Assembly: GCF_002343915.1 (NCBI RefSeq) | Contig: NZ_NETK01000001.1 | Coordinates: 8,384,001-8,448,000 of the forward strand | Length of the DNA stretch: 64,000 nt | Direction: 5' to 3' | DNA from: Nannocystis exedens | Lineage (GTDB): Bacteria; Myxococcota_A; Polyangia; Nannocystales; Nannocystaceae | Part shown: positions 44,015 to 53,141 of the stretch, piece by piece | Numbering within the stretch: position 1 is the stretch's first letter | How the letters are laid out: each line of letters opens with the position of its first letter | Position numbers and translations under genes: made by a program | Notes under the pieces: model-generated | The model's input: only the letters and a program-made list of their open reading frames with translations | Databases searched by the model: none | Told to the model about the DNA's origin: nothing

Positions 44015-44163
44015 TCAGTTCCTCGACAGCCGCTGCCTGCGCGCCAGCAAGATCGTGAATTTGCGCCCGAGGCCCGGCAGGTTGCTGACGTGGAGGCTGC
44101 CCCCGTGGGCTTCGACGCTCGCGTCCGTCGCCGCCGCCACCGCCGTGAGCGAACCGTCGCGAT
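44015..44163 (-). pseudogene. 3' remnant of a histidine-kinase gene
   Basis: The minus-strand frame gives ATDASVEAHGGSLHVSNLPGLGRKFTILLARRQR and then TGA. The VEAHGGSLHVSN..G.G..FTILL segment is the G2-box end of a histidine kinase ATPase domain (compare IVEAHGGSVTVAAAEGAGTTFTVIL in the CHASE kinase of this window). No upstream H-box or N-box is present, so only about the last 45 residues survive. It abuts the 14-bp array at 44171, which may mark the rearrangement point. Confidence 0.65.
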
Positions 44164-44170
44164 CCTCCGG

Positions 44171-44240
44171 ATGATCGCCAGGACATGCTCGAAAGGACAT
44201 GAGCGAAAGGAAATGTATGATAAGACATGTCCTTTACGCC
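44171..44240 (+). repeat. 14-bp-period array, five units
   Basis: The longest array: ATG at exactly 44171, 44185, 44199, 44213 and 44227, with the first four units ending AGGAC, AGGAC, AGGAA and AAGAC. Several units are in the inverted sense (CGAAAGG core), the last in the direct sense (CCTTT). The stop codon of the hybrid kinase (44234-44236) lies in the last unit. Confidence 0.92.
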
Positions 44241-47200
44241 GCGGGGGCGAGCTGGCGCAGCGCGGCGTCGAGGGTCTCCTCGGTGACCGGCTTGACGAGG
44301 TGGTAATCGAAGCCGGCCTCCTCCGAGCGGCGGCGGGCGTCGTCCTGGCCGTAGCCGGTGACGGCGATGACGAGGACGCGCCCCAGGCCCGGTTCGTGGC
44401 GGAGCCGGCGGGCGACCTCGTAGCCGTCCATGTCGGGCAGGCCGATGTCGAGCAGCACCACCTGCGGGAGGAACTCGCGGGCGACGGCCAGGGCGTCGGC
44501 GCCGGCGTGGGCGACCCGGACCGCGGCGCCGTGGGCCTCGAGCAGCAGCAGCAGCGATTCGGCGACGTCTCGATTGTCGTCGACGACGAGGATCCGCGCC
44601 GCCGGACGGGCCGGCACCGCACGAGCGGGGGGCGCCGCCGGGACGGTCGCCGGCGGGCCCGCGAGGACGGGCAGGCGGACCACGAACTCGCTGCCCTGGC
44701 CGCGGCCGGGGCTGCTGGCGCCGACGCTGCCGCCGTGCATCTCGACCAGGCGGTGGACCAGCGTGAGGCCGAGGCCGAGGCCGCCCTGGGAGCGGTCGAG
44801 GGAGCGGTCGCCCTGGGCGAACAGGTCGAACACCCGCGGCACCAGCTCGGGCGGCATGCCGATGCCGTCGTCGCGCACGCGCACGACCGCCTCGTCGCCC
44901 TCGCGCGCGGCGGTGAGCCAGATGTGCCCGTGCGGCTCGGTGTACTTGGCGGCGTTGCCGAGCAGGTTGAAGACGACCTGGGTCAGCCGCACGGGGTCGC
45001 CCTGCACCTGCAGCGGCTGCGTCGGCAGGGTCACGGCCACGGTGTGGTGGCGCTCGTCGAGCGCCGGGCGGGCCATCTCGAGCGCCTGCTCGACGATCTG
45101 CGCGAGGTCGACGACCTGCTGGCGGAGCTCGGTCTTGCCGCGGGTGATCCGCGAGACGTCGAGGAGGTCGTCGACCAGGCGGGTGAGGTGCGTGACCTGG
45201 CGGTCGATGATCGCGTAGGCGCGGGCGCGGGCCGGGCCGGCGAGGTCGTTGCCCCGCAGCGAGTCGGCCACGCTGCGCAGCGGCGCCAGCGGGTTGCGCA
45301 GCTCGTGCGACAGCATCGCCAAAAACTCGTCCTTGCTGCGGTTGGCGGCCTCGAGCGCGGCCTCGGCGTGCTTCTGCTCGGTGATGTCCATGGCGATGCC
45401 GGCGAGCAGCCAGCGACCGCCGCGCTCGGGCAGCGGGAACTTGAGCGAGAGGTACGTGCGCGGCTCGCCGTCGATGGTGACGGTCTCGACGACGCGAGCG
45501 GGCCGCCGCTGGGCCAGCACGAGCTGGTCGTTGCGGCGGAGCGCGTCGGCGAGGTCGGTGGGGAACATCTCGTGATCGGTGCGGCCGATCCAGTCGTCGC
45601 GGTGGAACCGCTCCACGAGCTCGCGGTTGACGAACAGGTAGCGCCCCTCCTCGTCCTTGATGAAGGCGACCGCGGGCGTGTTGTCCATGAAGGCCTGGAA
45701 GCGCTGCTCGCTGGCCCGCAGCGAGTCGCCGGCCTCGTGCCGCAGGCGCGCCAGCGCGAGGTGGGCGTCGACCCGCGCCAGCAGCTCGCGGGCGCTGAAC
45801 GGCTTGGTCAGATAGTCGTCGGCCCCGGCCCGCATGCCCTGGACGCGGGCCTCCTCGCCGGCGCGCGCGGACACGAGGAGGACCGGCACCTCGAGCGTGC
45901 GCGGGTCGCTGCGGATCGCCTCGAGCAGGCCGAAGCCGTCGAGCCGCGGCATCATCACGTCGGCGAGGATCAGGTCGGGCGGGTCGCTGCGGGCGCGGGC
46001 GAGGGCCTCGGCGCCGTTGTCGACGGCGACCACGTCGTAGCGCGCGGCGAGCAGGCGGCGCACGTAGTCGCGCATGTCGGCGTTGTCGTCGGCGAGCAAG
46101 ATCCGCGGGCGCGCGCCGGGCGGACGCGGCGGCTCGGCGCCGGCGGCCGCGAGCCGGCGGGCGCACGGCTCGGGCACCCAGCGCAGGGCGTCGCCGACGT
46201 ACGGGGCGGCGCCGAAGGCCGCCGGGGCGGGCGCGGCGGGGCGCAGGCGGTCGGCCGGCAGGTGCGCGTGGCCCAGCGGGATCGTCACGGTGAACTCGCT
46301 GCCGACGCCGACGCGGCTGTCGGCGCGGACCTCTCCGCCGTGGAGCCGCACCAGCTCGCGCACCAGCGCGAGGCCGATCCCCGAGCCCTCGAGCGAGCGC
46401 CCGCCGGTGCCCTCGACCCGGTAGAAGCGCTCGAACAGCCGCGGCAGCTGCTCGGGCGGGATGCCGACGCCGCTGTCGCGCACCACCAGCTCGACGACGG
46501 CGCCGCGCCGCCGCAGCGCCACCTCGATCTCGCCGGTGAGGGTGTACTTAAAGGCGTTCGAGACCAGGTTGAGCACGATCGCCTCCCACATGCCGCGGTC
46601 GACGTAGACCGGGTCCGCGAGCGGCGGACAGTCGAGCTTCAGCGTCAGGCCGGCCTTCTCACAGGCGGAGCGGAAGTGGCTGGCCAGGTCGGCGGTGAAC
46701 CGCGCGAGGTCGGTCGGTTGATACGAGACCTCGACCCGCCCGGCCTCGATGCGCGAGAACTCGAGCAGGGCGTTGACGAGCTTCGACAGGCGCAGGCAGT
46801 TGCAGTGAGCGACGGCGAGGCGCTCGCGCTGGCGCTCGGGGAGCGGGGCGTCGCCGTCGGCCAGCGCCTCCTCGAGCGGCCCGAGCATGAGCGTCAGCGG
46901 GGTGCGAAACTCGTGGCTGATGTTGGAGAAGAAGGCGGTCTTGGCCCGGTCGAGCTCGGCCAGCGCCTCGGCCCGCCGGCGCTCCTCCGCGAACGCGTGC
47001 GCGCCCGCGAGGGCGACCGTCACCGCGCCGGCGAGGAGGCCGTAGAAGTCGCTGTAGGCCTCGTTCCACGCCAGCCGCGGGCTGACCCCGAGGATCACGA
47101 TCGCGGCCGGCCGGTCGTGGCCCGGCAGCATGAGCGGCAGCGCCACGGCGCGCCGCGGCGGCTCGGGGTAGGGCCCGCAGCCGGGGCCGCACGCCGCTGC

Positions 47201-47989
47201 GAGCTCGCCGACCTCGACCGGCTTGCCGGTGCGCACGACCTCGGCCAGCGGCCACACGCCGCCCGGCGCGGCGATCGGCGCGATGGCCGGGCTCGCGGCG
47301 GTCCCGGCCGCGATACCGCCGCTGGCGACGAGGCGGGCGACGTCGTCCTTGCCGACCATGTACGCGAGCACGAACGGGACGTCGAATTCGTACGCGCCGA
47401 GCGCGGCCGCGGCGGCGAGGAGCACGTCCTCCATCGTCTGCGCGCCGGCGGTGCGCGCGGCGAGGTCGCGGACCGCCCGCGTGCGCCGGCCGCCGAGCAC
47501 CCTGTCGGTGGTCTCGATGCACGGCACGATGACGCCGCCGACCTGGCCGCGCTCGTCGAGGATCGGGCTGAACGAGAACGCAAAAAAGGTCTCCTCCATG
47601 TGGCCGTAGCGGTCGAGGAAGATCCGCTGATCGTCGAGGTAGATTGCGGTGCCGGCCAGCGCCCGGGCGAACGAATCGCCGATGTCCGGCCAGGCCGAGG
47701 CCCAGCATTCGCTGTAGTCGGCGCCCAGCGCGGCCGGGTGCTTGCTGCCGCAGAGCGGCCGGTAGCTGTCGTTGTACAGCATGACGTGCTCGGGGCCGAG
47801 GGTGATCGCCATCGGGAAATTGGTGGCGACGCACTGCTGCACGATCGTCCGCACGTTCGCCGGCCAGCCCTCGATCGGGCCGAGCGGGCTCTTCGACCAG
47901 TCGTACGCGCGGATCCGGCAGCCCATCTCGCCGCCGCCGATGAGCCAGTGGCAGACTCCGCTGCTGCGCTTGTCGGTCGTCGATCGCAT
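44234..47989 (-). CDS. Hybrid sensor kinase with two histidine-kinase cores and two receiver domains
   Basis: 1251 residues from the ATG at 47989 (MRSTTDKRSSGVCHWL); the frame continues but that part is Pro/Arg-rich. Order: PAS-like sensor (IRAYDWSKSPLGPIEGWP, common on kinases of this type), GAF-like domain about 150-300, HisKA with NISHEFRTPL (His 359) and HATPase (NLVSNAFKYT, DSGVGIPPE, GSGIGLALV), receiver 1 with LILADVMMPRLDG (Asp 677), PAS (NTPAVAFIKDEEGRYLFVNR), second HisKA LSHELRNPL (His 895) and HATPase (FNLLGNAAKYT, GLGLGLTLV), receiver 2 with VLLDIGLPDMDG (Asp 1181). No membrane segment, so a cytoplasmic phosphorelay hub. The 3' end lies in a 14-bp array. Confidence 0.93.
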   Translation of the reverse strand: MRSTTDKRSSGVCHWLIGGGEMGCRIRAYDWSKSPLGPIEGWPANVRTIVQQCVATNFPMAITLGPEHVMLYNDSYRPLCGSKHPAALGADYSECWASAWPDIGDSFARALAGTAIYLDDQRIFLDRYGHMEETFFAFSFSPILDERGQVGGVIVPCIETTDRVLGGRRTRAVRDLAARTAGAQTMEDVLLAAAAALGAYEFDVPFVLAYMVGKDDVARLVASGGIAAGTAASPAIAPIAAPGGVWPLAEVVRTGKPVEVGELAAACGPGCGPYPEPPRRAVALPLMLPGHDRPAAIVILGVSPRLAWNEAYSDFYGLLAGAVTVALAGAHAFAEERRRAEALAELDRAKTAFFSNISHEFRTPLTLMLGPLEEALADGDAPLPERQRERLAVAHCNCLRLSKLVNALLEFSRIEAGRVEVSYQPTDLARFTADLASHFRSACEKAGLTLKLDCPPLADPVYVDRGMWEAIVLNLVSNAFKYTLTGEIEVALRRRGAVVELVVRDSGVGIPPEQLPRLFERFYRVEGTGGRSLEGSGIGLALVRELVRLHGGEVRADSRVGVGSEFTVTIPLGHAHLPADRLRPAAPAPAAFGAAPYVGDALRWVPEPCARRLAAAGAEPPRPPGARPRILLADDNADMRDYVRRLLAARYDVVAVDNGAEALARARSDPPDLILADVMMPRLDGFGLLEAIRSDPRTLEVPVLLVSARAGEEARVQGMRAGADDYLTKPFSARELLARVDAHLALARLRHEAGDSLRASEQRFQAFMDNTPAVAFIKDEEGRYLFVNRELVERFHRDDWIGRTDHEMFPTDLADALRRNDQLVLAQRRPARVVETVTIDGEPRTYLSLKFPLPERGGRWLLAGIAMDITEQKHAEAALEAANRSKDEFLAMLSHELRNPLAPLRSVADSLRGNDLAGPARARAYAIIDRQVTHLTRLVDDLLDVSRITRGKTELRQQVVDLAQIVEQALEMARPALDERHHTVAVTLPTQPLQVQGDPVRLTQVVFNLLGNAAKYTEPHGHIWLTAAREGDEAVVRVRDDGIGMPPELVPRVFDLFAQGDRSLDRSQGGLGLGLTLVHRLVEMHGGSVGASSPGRGQGSEFVVRLPVLAGPPATVPAAPPARAVPARPAARILVVDDNRDVAESLLLLLEAHGAAVRVAHAGADALAVAREFLPQVVLLDIGLPDMDGYEVARRLRHEPGLGRVLVIAVTGYGQDDARRRSEEAGFDYHLVKPVTEETLDAALRQLAPAA

Positions 47990-48542
47990 GAGGCCGCTGT
48001 TTGCCGCGGGGGCGAGAGCTCGGACGTCTATACCCGCGGTCGCGCGGCGGGGCGCCCGCCCGGCCCGACCGCGCCGCGGCGGCCCGCGGGAGGGGCCTCG
48101 CGGCGGCCTCTGCCCGCCTCGCGGGGCGCCGGTGGCCCGCGAGGCGCCGGCCCGCGGCGGGGCGCGATGGGCATATGTCTTTTCGGACATGCTTTGAGGA
48201 GCAGCCATGTAAAATGGTCGAATGAACATGTTTAAAAGGACAGCACGGGCCAGGCCGGAGCGGGGCCGCCCGCGAGCTCGGCAGCGGGCACGAACTCATG
48301 GCCGCAGCGAGGCGCGGCCGCGCCTCGCCGGGTTCGGCGTGCGCCGGGTGGCCGGCTCCGGGCGATCCGCCGCAGACGGCCCGGCCGCGCGCGCTCGACC
48401 GCGCCGCGGGGTATGGCGTCCTCACCGGACAAGAACGGGCCGTGCATTCGCAGCGGGGGCCGGCACGGCGAGCGCGCGCGCCCGCCCGAGCCGCCGACCA
48501 GGAGCGGCGGACCGATCCATTCGCCTGTAGGGTGGGCACCCG
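47990..48542. other. Divergent gap with a split 14-bp array
   Basis: No gene. A low-GC segment at 48170-48245 holds the repeats; promoters for the hybrid kinase (leftward) and the small lipoprotein (rightward) should be here. Confidence 0.5.
48175..48241 (+). repeat. Two 14-bp-period pairs 11 bp out of phase
   Basis: ATG at 48175 and 48189 then AGC; after an 11-bp break, ATG at 48214 and 48228 then AGC. Unlike most arrays, it lies 5' of both flanking genes. Confidence 0.8.
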
Positions 48543-48890
48543 ATGCGCGAGATCCACCGGCGATGGTCCCTGTGTTTGTTGTTGCTGATCGGCTGCCCCG
48601 AGGGCCGCGAGGACAGCGCCACCGCCGGCGACGACGGCACGTTCCCCTGCGGCGATCACGGCGGCACCTGCGACGCGGCCACCGAGCTGTGCATCGTCGG
48701 CGGCCCGCACCGGTGCTCGACCTGCGTGCCGCTGCCGGCTGCCTGCGACGACGACGCGACGTGCGGGTGCGTGCCGGCCGGGACGGACCCGGCGTACGGC
48801 TCGTTCGCCTGCGAGGACGCGGGCTCGTGCGAGAGCGCGGAGGGCGGGCGCGTCCTGAGCTGCGCCGAGATCGCCTGGGGATGCGGGTGA
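48543..48890 (+). CDS. Small Cys-rich lipoprotein
   Basis: 115 residues with signal MREIHRRWSLCLLLLIGC (lipobox LLIGC). The mature sequence has about 11 Cys in a pattern seen in other lipoproteins here (GGTCDAATELCIVGG, CSTCVPLPAACDDDATCGCVPAG, SCAEIAWGCG). Likely a disulfide-rich surface peptide. No clear ribosome site. Function unknown. Confidence 0.75.
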   Translation: MREIHRRWSLCLLLLIGCPEGREDSATAGDDGTFPCGDHGGTCDAATELCIVGGPHRCSTCVPLPAACDDDATCGCVPAGTDPAYGSFACEDAGSCESAEGGRVLSCAEIAWGCG

Positions 48891-49152
48891 GGCGAGCGAG
48901 CGGCCGTGCGAATCGCCGAGCGCCGGCAGGGCGGCGTTCCGCTCGTTCGACCGGCGACGGTCCAGCTCGCGGGTCGGCGACCGCTCATGCGCGGCTCGCA
49001 TGCCCGTCCGCGGCGGCGGCGCAAACCGAAGCGAATGCGAGGGGGCGCGGCGCGAATGGCATGAGTCGCCGCGCCCGCGAGCGTGTACGGCGGCGGCGAC
49101 CCGCGGGCGCGGCGCTGGCATATGCGGCGACAGGGCGCGCTACATTGCTCGT

Positions 49153-50910
49153 ATGTCGCTTCGGCCCAGCCTGAGCGCGTGGCTGCCGTTCTCGCTGTGC
49201 CTGGTGCTGACGGCGGCGGCCGCCGTGCTCGTGAGCCACGCGGAGCGACAGGTGGAGCGGGCCCGGCTGGCGAGCGCGGTGCTGGCGGCGCGGGACCGGA
49301 TCGTCGAGCGCATGGCGATCTACATCTCCGTCCTGCGCGGCTCGTCGGGCTGGCCGGCGCGCGAGCAGCCGGTGACGGTCAGCGAATTCGGGCGCTTCGT
49401 CGAGCGGCTGAAGCTCGCCGACCAGTACCCGGGCACCCAGGGGATCGGCTACACGGCGCGGTTCGGGGCGGTGGAGCTCCACGAGGCGGTCGCGCTGGCG
49501 CGGGCCAGGGGCTGGCACCACGTGCAGATCTGGCCGGAGTGGCCGCGCGACGAGGTCCACGCGATCGTGCTGCTCGAGCCGCTCGATCTGCGCAACCGCG
49601 CGGCCATGGGCTTCGACATGCGGACCGAGCGGACCCGCCGCGAGGCCATGGACCGCGCGCGCGACATCGGCGACGTCGCGCTGAGCGGCAAGGTCACCCT
49701 CGTGCAGGAGATCGACGAGCACGACCAGCAGGCCGGCTTTCTGCTGTACTCGCCGGTGTACGTCGACGGCGGGGTCCCGGCCTCGGTCGCCGAGCGGCGC
49801 GAGAAGTTGAAGGGCTACGTCTATGCGCCGCTGCGCGCCGGCGATCTGATCGAGGGCATCTTCGCCGAGGCGCTGCCGGCCGTGGCGTTCGAGCTGTACG
49901 ACGGCGAGGGCGTCGACGCCGAGCGCCTCTTGTACCGCTTCGGCCGGCGGATCGCCGGCGACGACGACGACGCGATCCTGGAGATGGTCGAGATCGCGGG
50001 CCACCCGTGGACGGTCCGCTTCGCCCGCGCCGCCCACGGTCCGAACGGCTCGCCGTTGACGTCGCTGGTCACCGGGCTCGGCGCGGCGCTCAGCGCCGTC
50101 GTCCTGATCGTGACGCGGGTCCGCGAGCAGGCGCGGGCGCGGGCGCTGACCCGCGCGCGGGCGGAGGCGCAGGCGAACCAGGAGATGCTGCGCTTCACCG
50201 ACCTCTTCATCGGCATCCTCGGGCACGATCTGCGCACGCCGCTGTCCGCGATCGTGCTGTGCGCCGAATTGCTGCGCCGGGCCGACGGGCAGACCGACAC
50301 GACCGAGGCGTTCGAGCGCCTGCGGGCGAGCGCCCGCCGCATGTCGCGGATGATCGACCAGCTCCTCGACCTCACGCGCGTGCGCCTGGGCGGCGGCATC
50401 GCGGTGCTGGCCCGACCGGTCGCGCTCGACGCGGTGGTCCGCGACGTCGTCGACGAGCTCGTGCGCGCCGGGCCCGACGCCCGCATCGAGGTGGCCACGA
50501 CCGGCGACCTCGGCGGGCGCTGGGACCCCGACCGCCTGGCCCAGGTGTTCTCGAACCTGCTCGGCAACGCGGTGCGCCACCGCGAGGGCGCGCCGGTCCG
50601 CGTGCGCCTGGACGGCAGCGCGCGCGACCGCGTCGTCGCCAGCGTCCACAACGCCGGGGTGATCGCGCCGGCCCTGCGGCCGGTGGTGTTCGAGCCGTTC
50701 CGCGGCGCCCAGGCGCGCCCTGCCGGGGGCGCCTCCGGGCTCGGCCTCGGCCTCTACATCACCCGCGCGATCGTCGAGGCGCACGGCGGCTCGGTCACGG
50801 TCGCCGCCGCCGAGGGCGCCGGGACCACCTTCACGGTGATCCTGCCGCGCACCGCTCGCGTCGCCCGGGCGAAGGTGGCGGCGGCGCCCGGTCGCGCGAC
50901 GGACTCGTGA
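49153..50910 (+). CDS. CHASE-domain sensor histidine kinase
   Basis: 585 residues from ATG 49153 (MSLRPSLSAWLPFSLCLVLT); upstream frame is non-coding in character. A first membrane helix (LPFSLCLVLTAAAAVLVSH), then a periplasmic CHASE domain (about 35-290; YPGTQGIGYTARF, VHAIVLLEPLDLRNRAAMGFDM, RRGE-like segments, GFLLYSPVY), a second helix (SLVTGLGAALSAVVLIV), HisKA with GILGHDLRTPLSAIV (His 358), and HATPase with FSNLLGNAVRHREGAP, then SGLGLGLYITRAIVEAHGGS. The CHASE domain senses small ligands outside the membrane, for example cytokinin-like adenines or peptides. No receiver domain fused and no cognate regulator adjacent. Its stop codon lies in a 14-bp array. Confidence 0.93.
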   Translation: MSLRPSLSAWLPFSLCLVLTAAAAVLVSHAERQVERARLASAVLAARDRIVERMAIYISVLRGSSGWPAREQPVTVSEFGRFVERLKLADQYPGTQGIGYTARFGAVELHEAVALARARGWHHVQIWPEWPRDEVHAIVLLEPLDLRNRAAMGFDMRTERTRREAMDRARDIGDVALSGKVTLVQEIDEHDQQAGFLLYSPVYVDGGVPASVAERREKLKGYVYAPLRAGDLIEGIFAEALPAVAFELYDGEGVDAERLLYRFGRRIAGDDDDAILEMVEIAGHPWTVRFARAAHGPNGSPLTSLVTGLGAALSAVVLIVTRVREQARARALTRARAEAQANQEMLRFTDLFIGILGHDLRTPLSAIVLCAELLRRADGQTDTTEAFERLRASARRMSRMIDQLLDLTRVRLGGGIAVLARPVALDAVVRDVVDELVRAGPDARIEVATTGDLGGRWDPDRLAQVFSNLLGNAVRHREGAPVRVRLDGSARDRVVASVHNAGVIAPALRPVVFEPFRGAQARPAGGASGLGLGLYITRAIVEAHGGSVTVAAAEGAGTTFTVILPRTARVARAKVAAAPGRATDS

Positions 50911-50962
50911 ACTTCAGGACATGTCTTTGAAGCCATGTCTTTACGAGCATGCCCGAAAGAGC
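50907..50962 (+). repeat. 14-bp-period array filling a convergent stop-to-stop gap
   Basis: GTG, ATG, ATG and ATG at 50907, 50921, 50935 and 50949, exactly 14 bp apart. The first unit contains the TGA (50908-50910) of the CHASE kinase; the TCA at 50964-50966 is the stop of the convergent lipoprotein. The whole 53-bp interval is repeat. Confidence 0.92.
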
Positions 50963-50963
50963 T

Positions 50964-51449
50964 TCACTCGATCGCGCACTCGCCGAGCTTCTCGTCCCAC
51001 TCCTGGCACACCTGATTCGGCGGGTCGTCGGGCGAGACGTAGGCGTCGATCTCCTCGCAGGTGGCCTTGGACAGGCAGTCCTGACGGTTCAGCTCGGTGT
51101 CCGGGCAATGGGTGCCGGGGTTGTTGTGGCCGAGGAACACGATGAGCGCCTCGCAGTCGGAGATGCATTCGGCGCTGTCGAACATCGCCGGGTCGTCGGC
51201 GCACGACTTGAACTTGTCGCAGGAGGCGGTGCAGACCTCGGTGGCCTCGGGCGAGGGCTGGGGCGCGACCGTCTCGGCGTCCATGGTCGTGTCGCCGGAG
51301 GCGCCGGTGGTCGTGTCGCCGCCGGTCTCGGTGCCGGTGGCGTCCGTCGAATCGCCGGCGGTGTCGGTGGCGGTGGAATCGTCCTTCGATTCGGGGCTGC
51401 AGGCGAGGGGGGCGAGGAGCACAAGCGAAGCGAGCGAACGCAGCGTCAT
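50964..51449 (-). CDS. Lipoprotein with Thr/Asp stalk and Cys-rich head
   Basis: 161 residues from the ATG at 51449 (MTLRSLASLVLLAPLAC, lipobox). A linker of about 45 residues (TDTAGDSTDATGTETGGDTTTG) and an about 85-residue domain with eight Cys (ATEVCTASCDKFKSCADDPAMF, CISDCEALIVFLG, CEEIDAYVSPDDPPNQVCQEWDEKLGEC). This small Cys-paired domain is typical of myxobacterial secreted proteins of unknown function. Convergent with the CHASE kinase, separated only by repeat units. Confidence 0.78.
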   Translation of the reverse strand: MTLRSLASLVLLAPLACSPESKDDSTATDTAGDSTDATGTETGGDTTTGASGDTTMDAETVAPQPSPEATEVCTASCDKFKSCADDPAMFDSAECISDCEALIVFLGHNNPGTHCPDTELNRQDCLSKATCEEIDAYVSPDDPPNQVCQEWDEKLGECAIE

Positions 51450-51917
51450 GACGGCGGACGATACCCGAGAGCGGGCGATCGCGGGGGCGCGAGCCGGCGC
51501 ATTGCGCATTCTTTTCCCCGGGCCGCGTGTGTGATGATCGGTCTCCCGACCGCGGGTGCGACCGCGCGCCCGGGCAGGATTGCGGGCCGGCGCGGACAGG
51601 CTGAGGTTCGACGGCGCCAGGTCCTTCGCAGGGACGGCGGGCGACGTCGCGGCGAGGCGCGGGCTCGAGGTGTCTCAAGGCCCTGGGGCGTGAATCGGGG
51701 ATCGCCGTCCCCAAGGCTCGCGCGGAGCTCGCGTCGATGCAGGGCGACCTTGCCGTCCGGTCGCCGGATCGGCGCGCGCGGTGGTCGGGCTCGCTCGCGG
51801 CGGCGATGCCCCCGCGTCGGGCGCGGGGGCGCCGGACGAGCCGGCCTCGGGCGCCTCGCGGGCCGCCCGGGCGCGCGTTGTCTGCGTGCGGTGGCCGCTC
51901 GTGCTTTGTCTGCGCGC
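51450..51917. other. Gap between divergent genes
   Basis: No gene supported; the frame of the downstream monooxygenase is open through it, but the translation is Arg/Gly-rich and precedes a good lipoprotein signal. Confidence 0.45.
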
Positions 51918-53141
51918 ATGCTGCTCCGTCTCGCGCTCCTGGGCGGGTTCGCCGCGGCCTGCAACGCGTCGGTGGATCGCGCCGAACCGACGTATCACCG
52001 CGACATCGCGCCGATCCTCGCCGACAATTGTGTGGAGTGCCACCGGCCCGGCGGGGTCGGCCCGTTCTCCTTCACCACGTACGAGGAGGTCGCGCCGCTG
52101 GCCGCGACGATCGCCGCGGTCACCGGCGAGCGGAGCATGCCGCCCTTCAACCTCGACAACAGCGGCGCCTGCAACACCTACGTCGGCGCGCGCTGGCTCG
52201 ACGAGGGCGACATCGCCACCCTCGCCGCGTGGGCGCAGGCGGGCGCGCCCGCGGGCGAGCCCGCGGAGGAGGCCCCGGAGCCGCCGGCGCCGTGGCAGCT
52301 CGATCGCGTCGATCTGACGCTGGCGATGCCGGAGCCGTACACCCCGGACGAGACGGCCGACGACGTCTATCGCTGCTTCGTCCTCGACCCGCGGCTCCGC
52401 GAGGACGCGTTCGTCGTCGCGTTCGCGATCCGCCTCGGCCGCGCCGAGATGGTGCATCACCTGACGCTCTACGCGCTCGACGACGGGGAGGACGAGGCGG
52501 AGGCCGCCGCGCTCGACGAGGCCGACGCGGGCCCGGGCTACACCTGCTTCGGCGATCCGCTGGTGCCGTCGCGCTGGCTGGTGGGCGCGGGCTCGAGCGA
52601 CCGCGGGGGACGGCTGCCCGCGGGCACCGGGCTGCGCATGGGCGCGGGGCGCAAGGCGGTGCTGCAGATGCACTACAACCGGATGCACGGCACGTTCCCC
52701 GACCAGACCGCGATCGACCTGCAGCTGGCGGCCAGCGTGCCGCACGAGGCGTTCATCAAGCGGGTCGAGGACGCGTACCTCGAGCTGCCGGCGGGCGAGC
52801 CGGCGGTGGTCGAGACCGACACGCGGGAGATGCACGAAAACTTCACGCTGTGGGGCGTGTGGCCGCACATGCACGAGCTCGGTCGCCAGCTGCGCGTGAC
52901 CGCGAGCTCGCCGGACGGCGAGGCGTGCCTGGCCCGGGTCGACGATTATCAATTCCACTGGCAGCAGTTCGCGTTCTACGAAGAGCCCCGCCACGTCCGC
53001 GCCGGCGACACGCTGCGGATCACCTGCACCTACGACACCACCGGCCGCGACACGACGACGACCTGGGGCTACGGGACGGCCGACGAGATGTGCATCGGCT
53101 TCTTCTACGTCACCGAGGGGCTGGTCGGCGCGGGCGAGTGA
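51918..53141 (+). CDS. PHM-type copper monooxygenase with an N-terminal heme-c motif
   Basis: 407 residues from ATG 51918 (MLLRLALLGGFAAAC, lipoprotein signal). Near residue 35 is NCVECHRPGGVGPFSF, a CxxCH heme site followed by the P-x-x-F pattern seen in such proteins. The two copper-binding halves carry MVHHLTLYALDDG (adjacent His pair, CuA-like), VLQMHYNRM (third His), WGVWPHMHELGRQL (HxH, CuB) and ADEMCIGFFYV (Met ligand of CuB), the complete ligand set of peptidylglycine/dopamine monooxygenases (copper type II, ascorbate-dependent). The fused heme may supply electrons. Outer-membrane or periplasmic. Substrate unknown. Confidence 0.87.
   Translation: MLLRLALLGGFAAACNASVDRAEPTYHRDIAPILADNCVECHRPGGVGPFSFTTYEEVAPLAATIAAVTGERSMPPFNLDNSGACNTYVGARWLDEGDIATLAAWAQAGAPAGEPAEEAPEPPAPWQLDRVDLTLAMPEPYTPDETADDVYRCFVLDPRLREDAFVVAFAIRLGRAEMVHHLTLYALDDGEDEAEAAALDEADAGPGYTCFGDPLVPSRWLVGAGSSDRGGRLPAGTGLRMGAGRKAVLQMHYNRMHGTFPDQTAIDLQLAASVPHEAFIKRVEDAYLELPAGEPAVVETDTREMHENFTLWGVWPHMHELGRQLRVTASSPDGEACLARVDDYQFHWQQFAFYEEPRHVRAGDTLRITCTYDTTGRDTTTTWGYGTADEMCIGFFYVTEGLVGAGE

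Noticed and set aside
39675-46166. A 2163-codon minus-strand open frame
   Set aside because: It crosses the helicase and hybrid kinase genes in another frame; only its last 150 codons (the SPW protein) have coding features.
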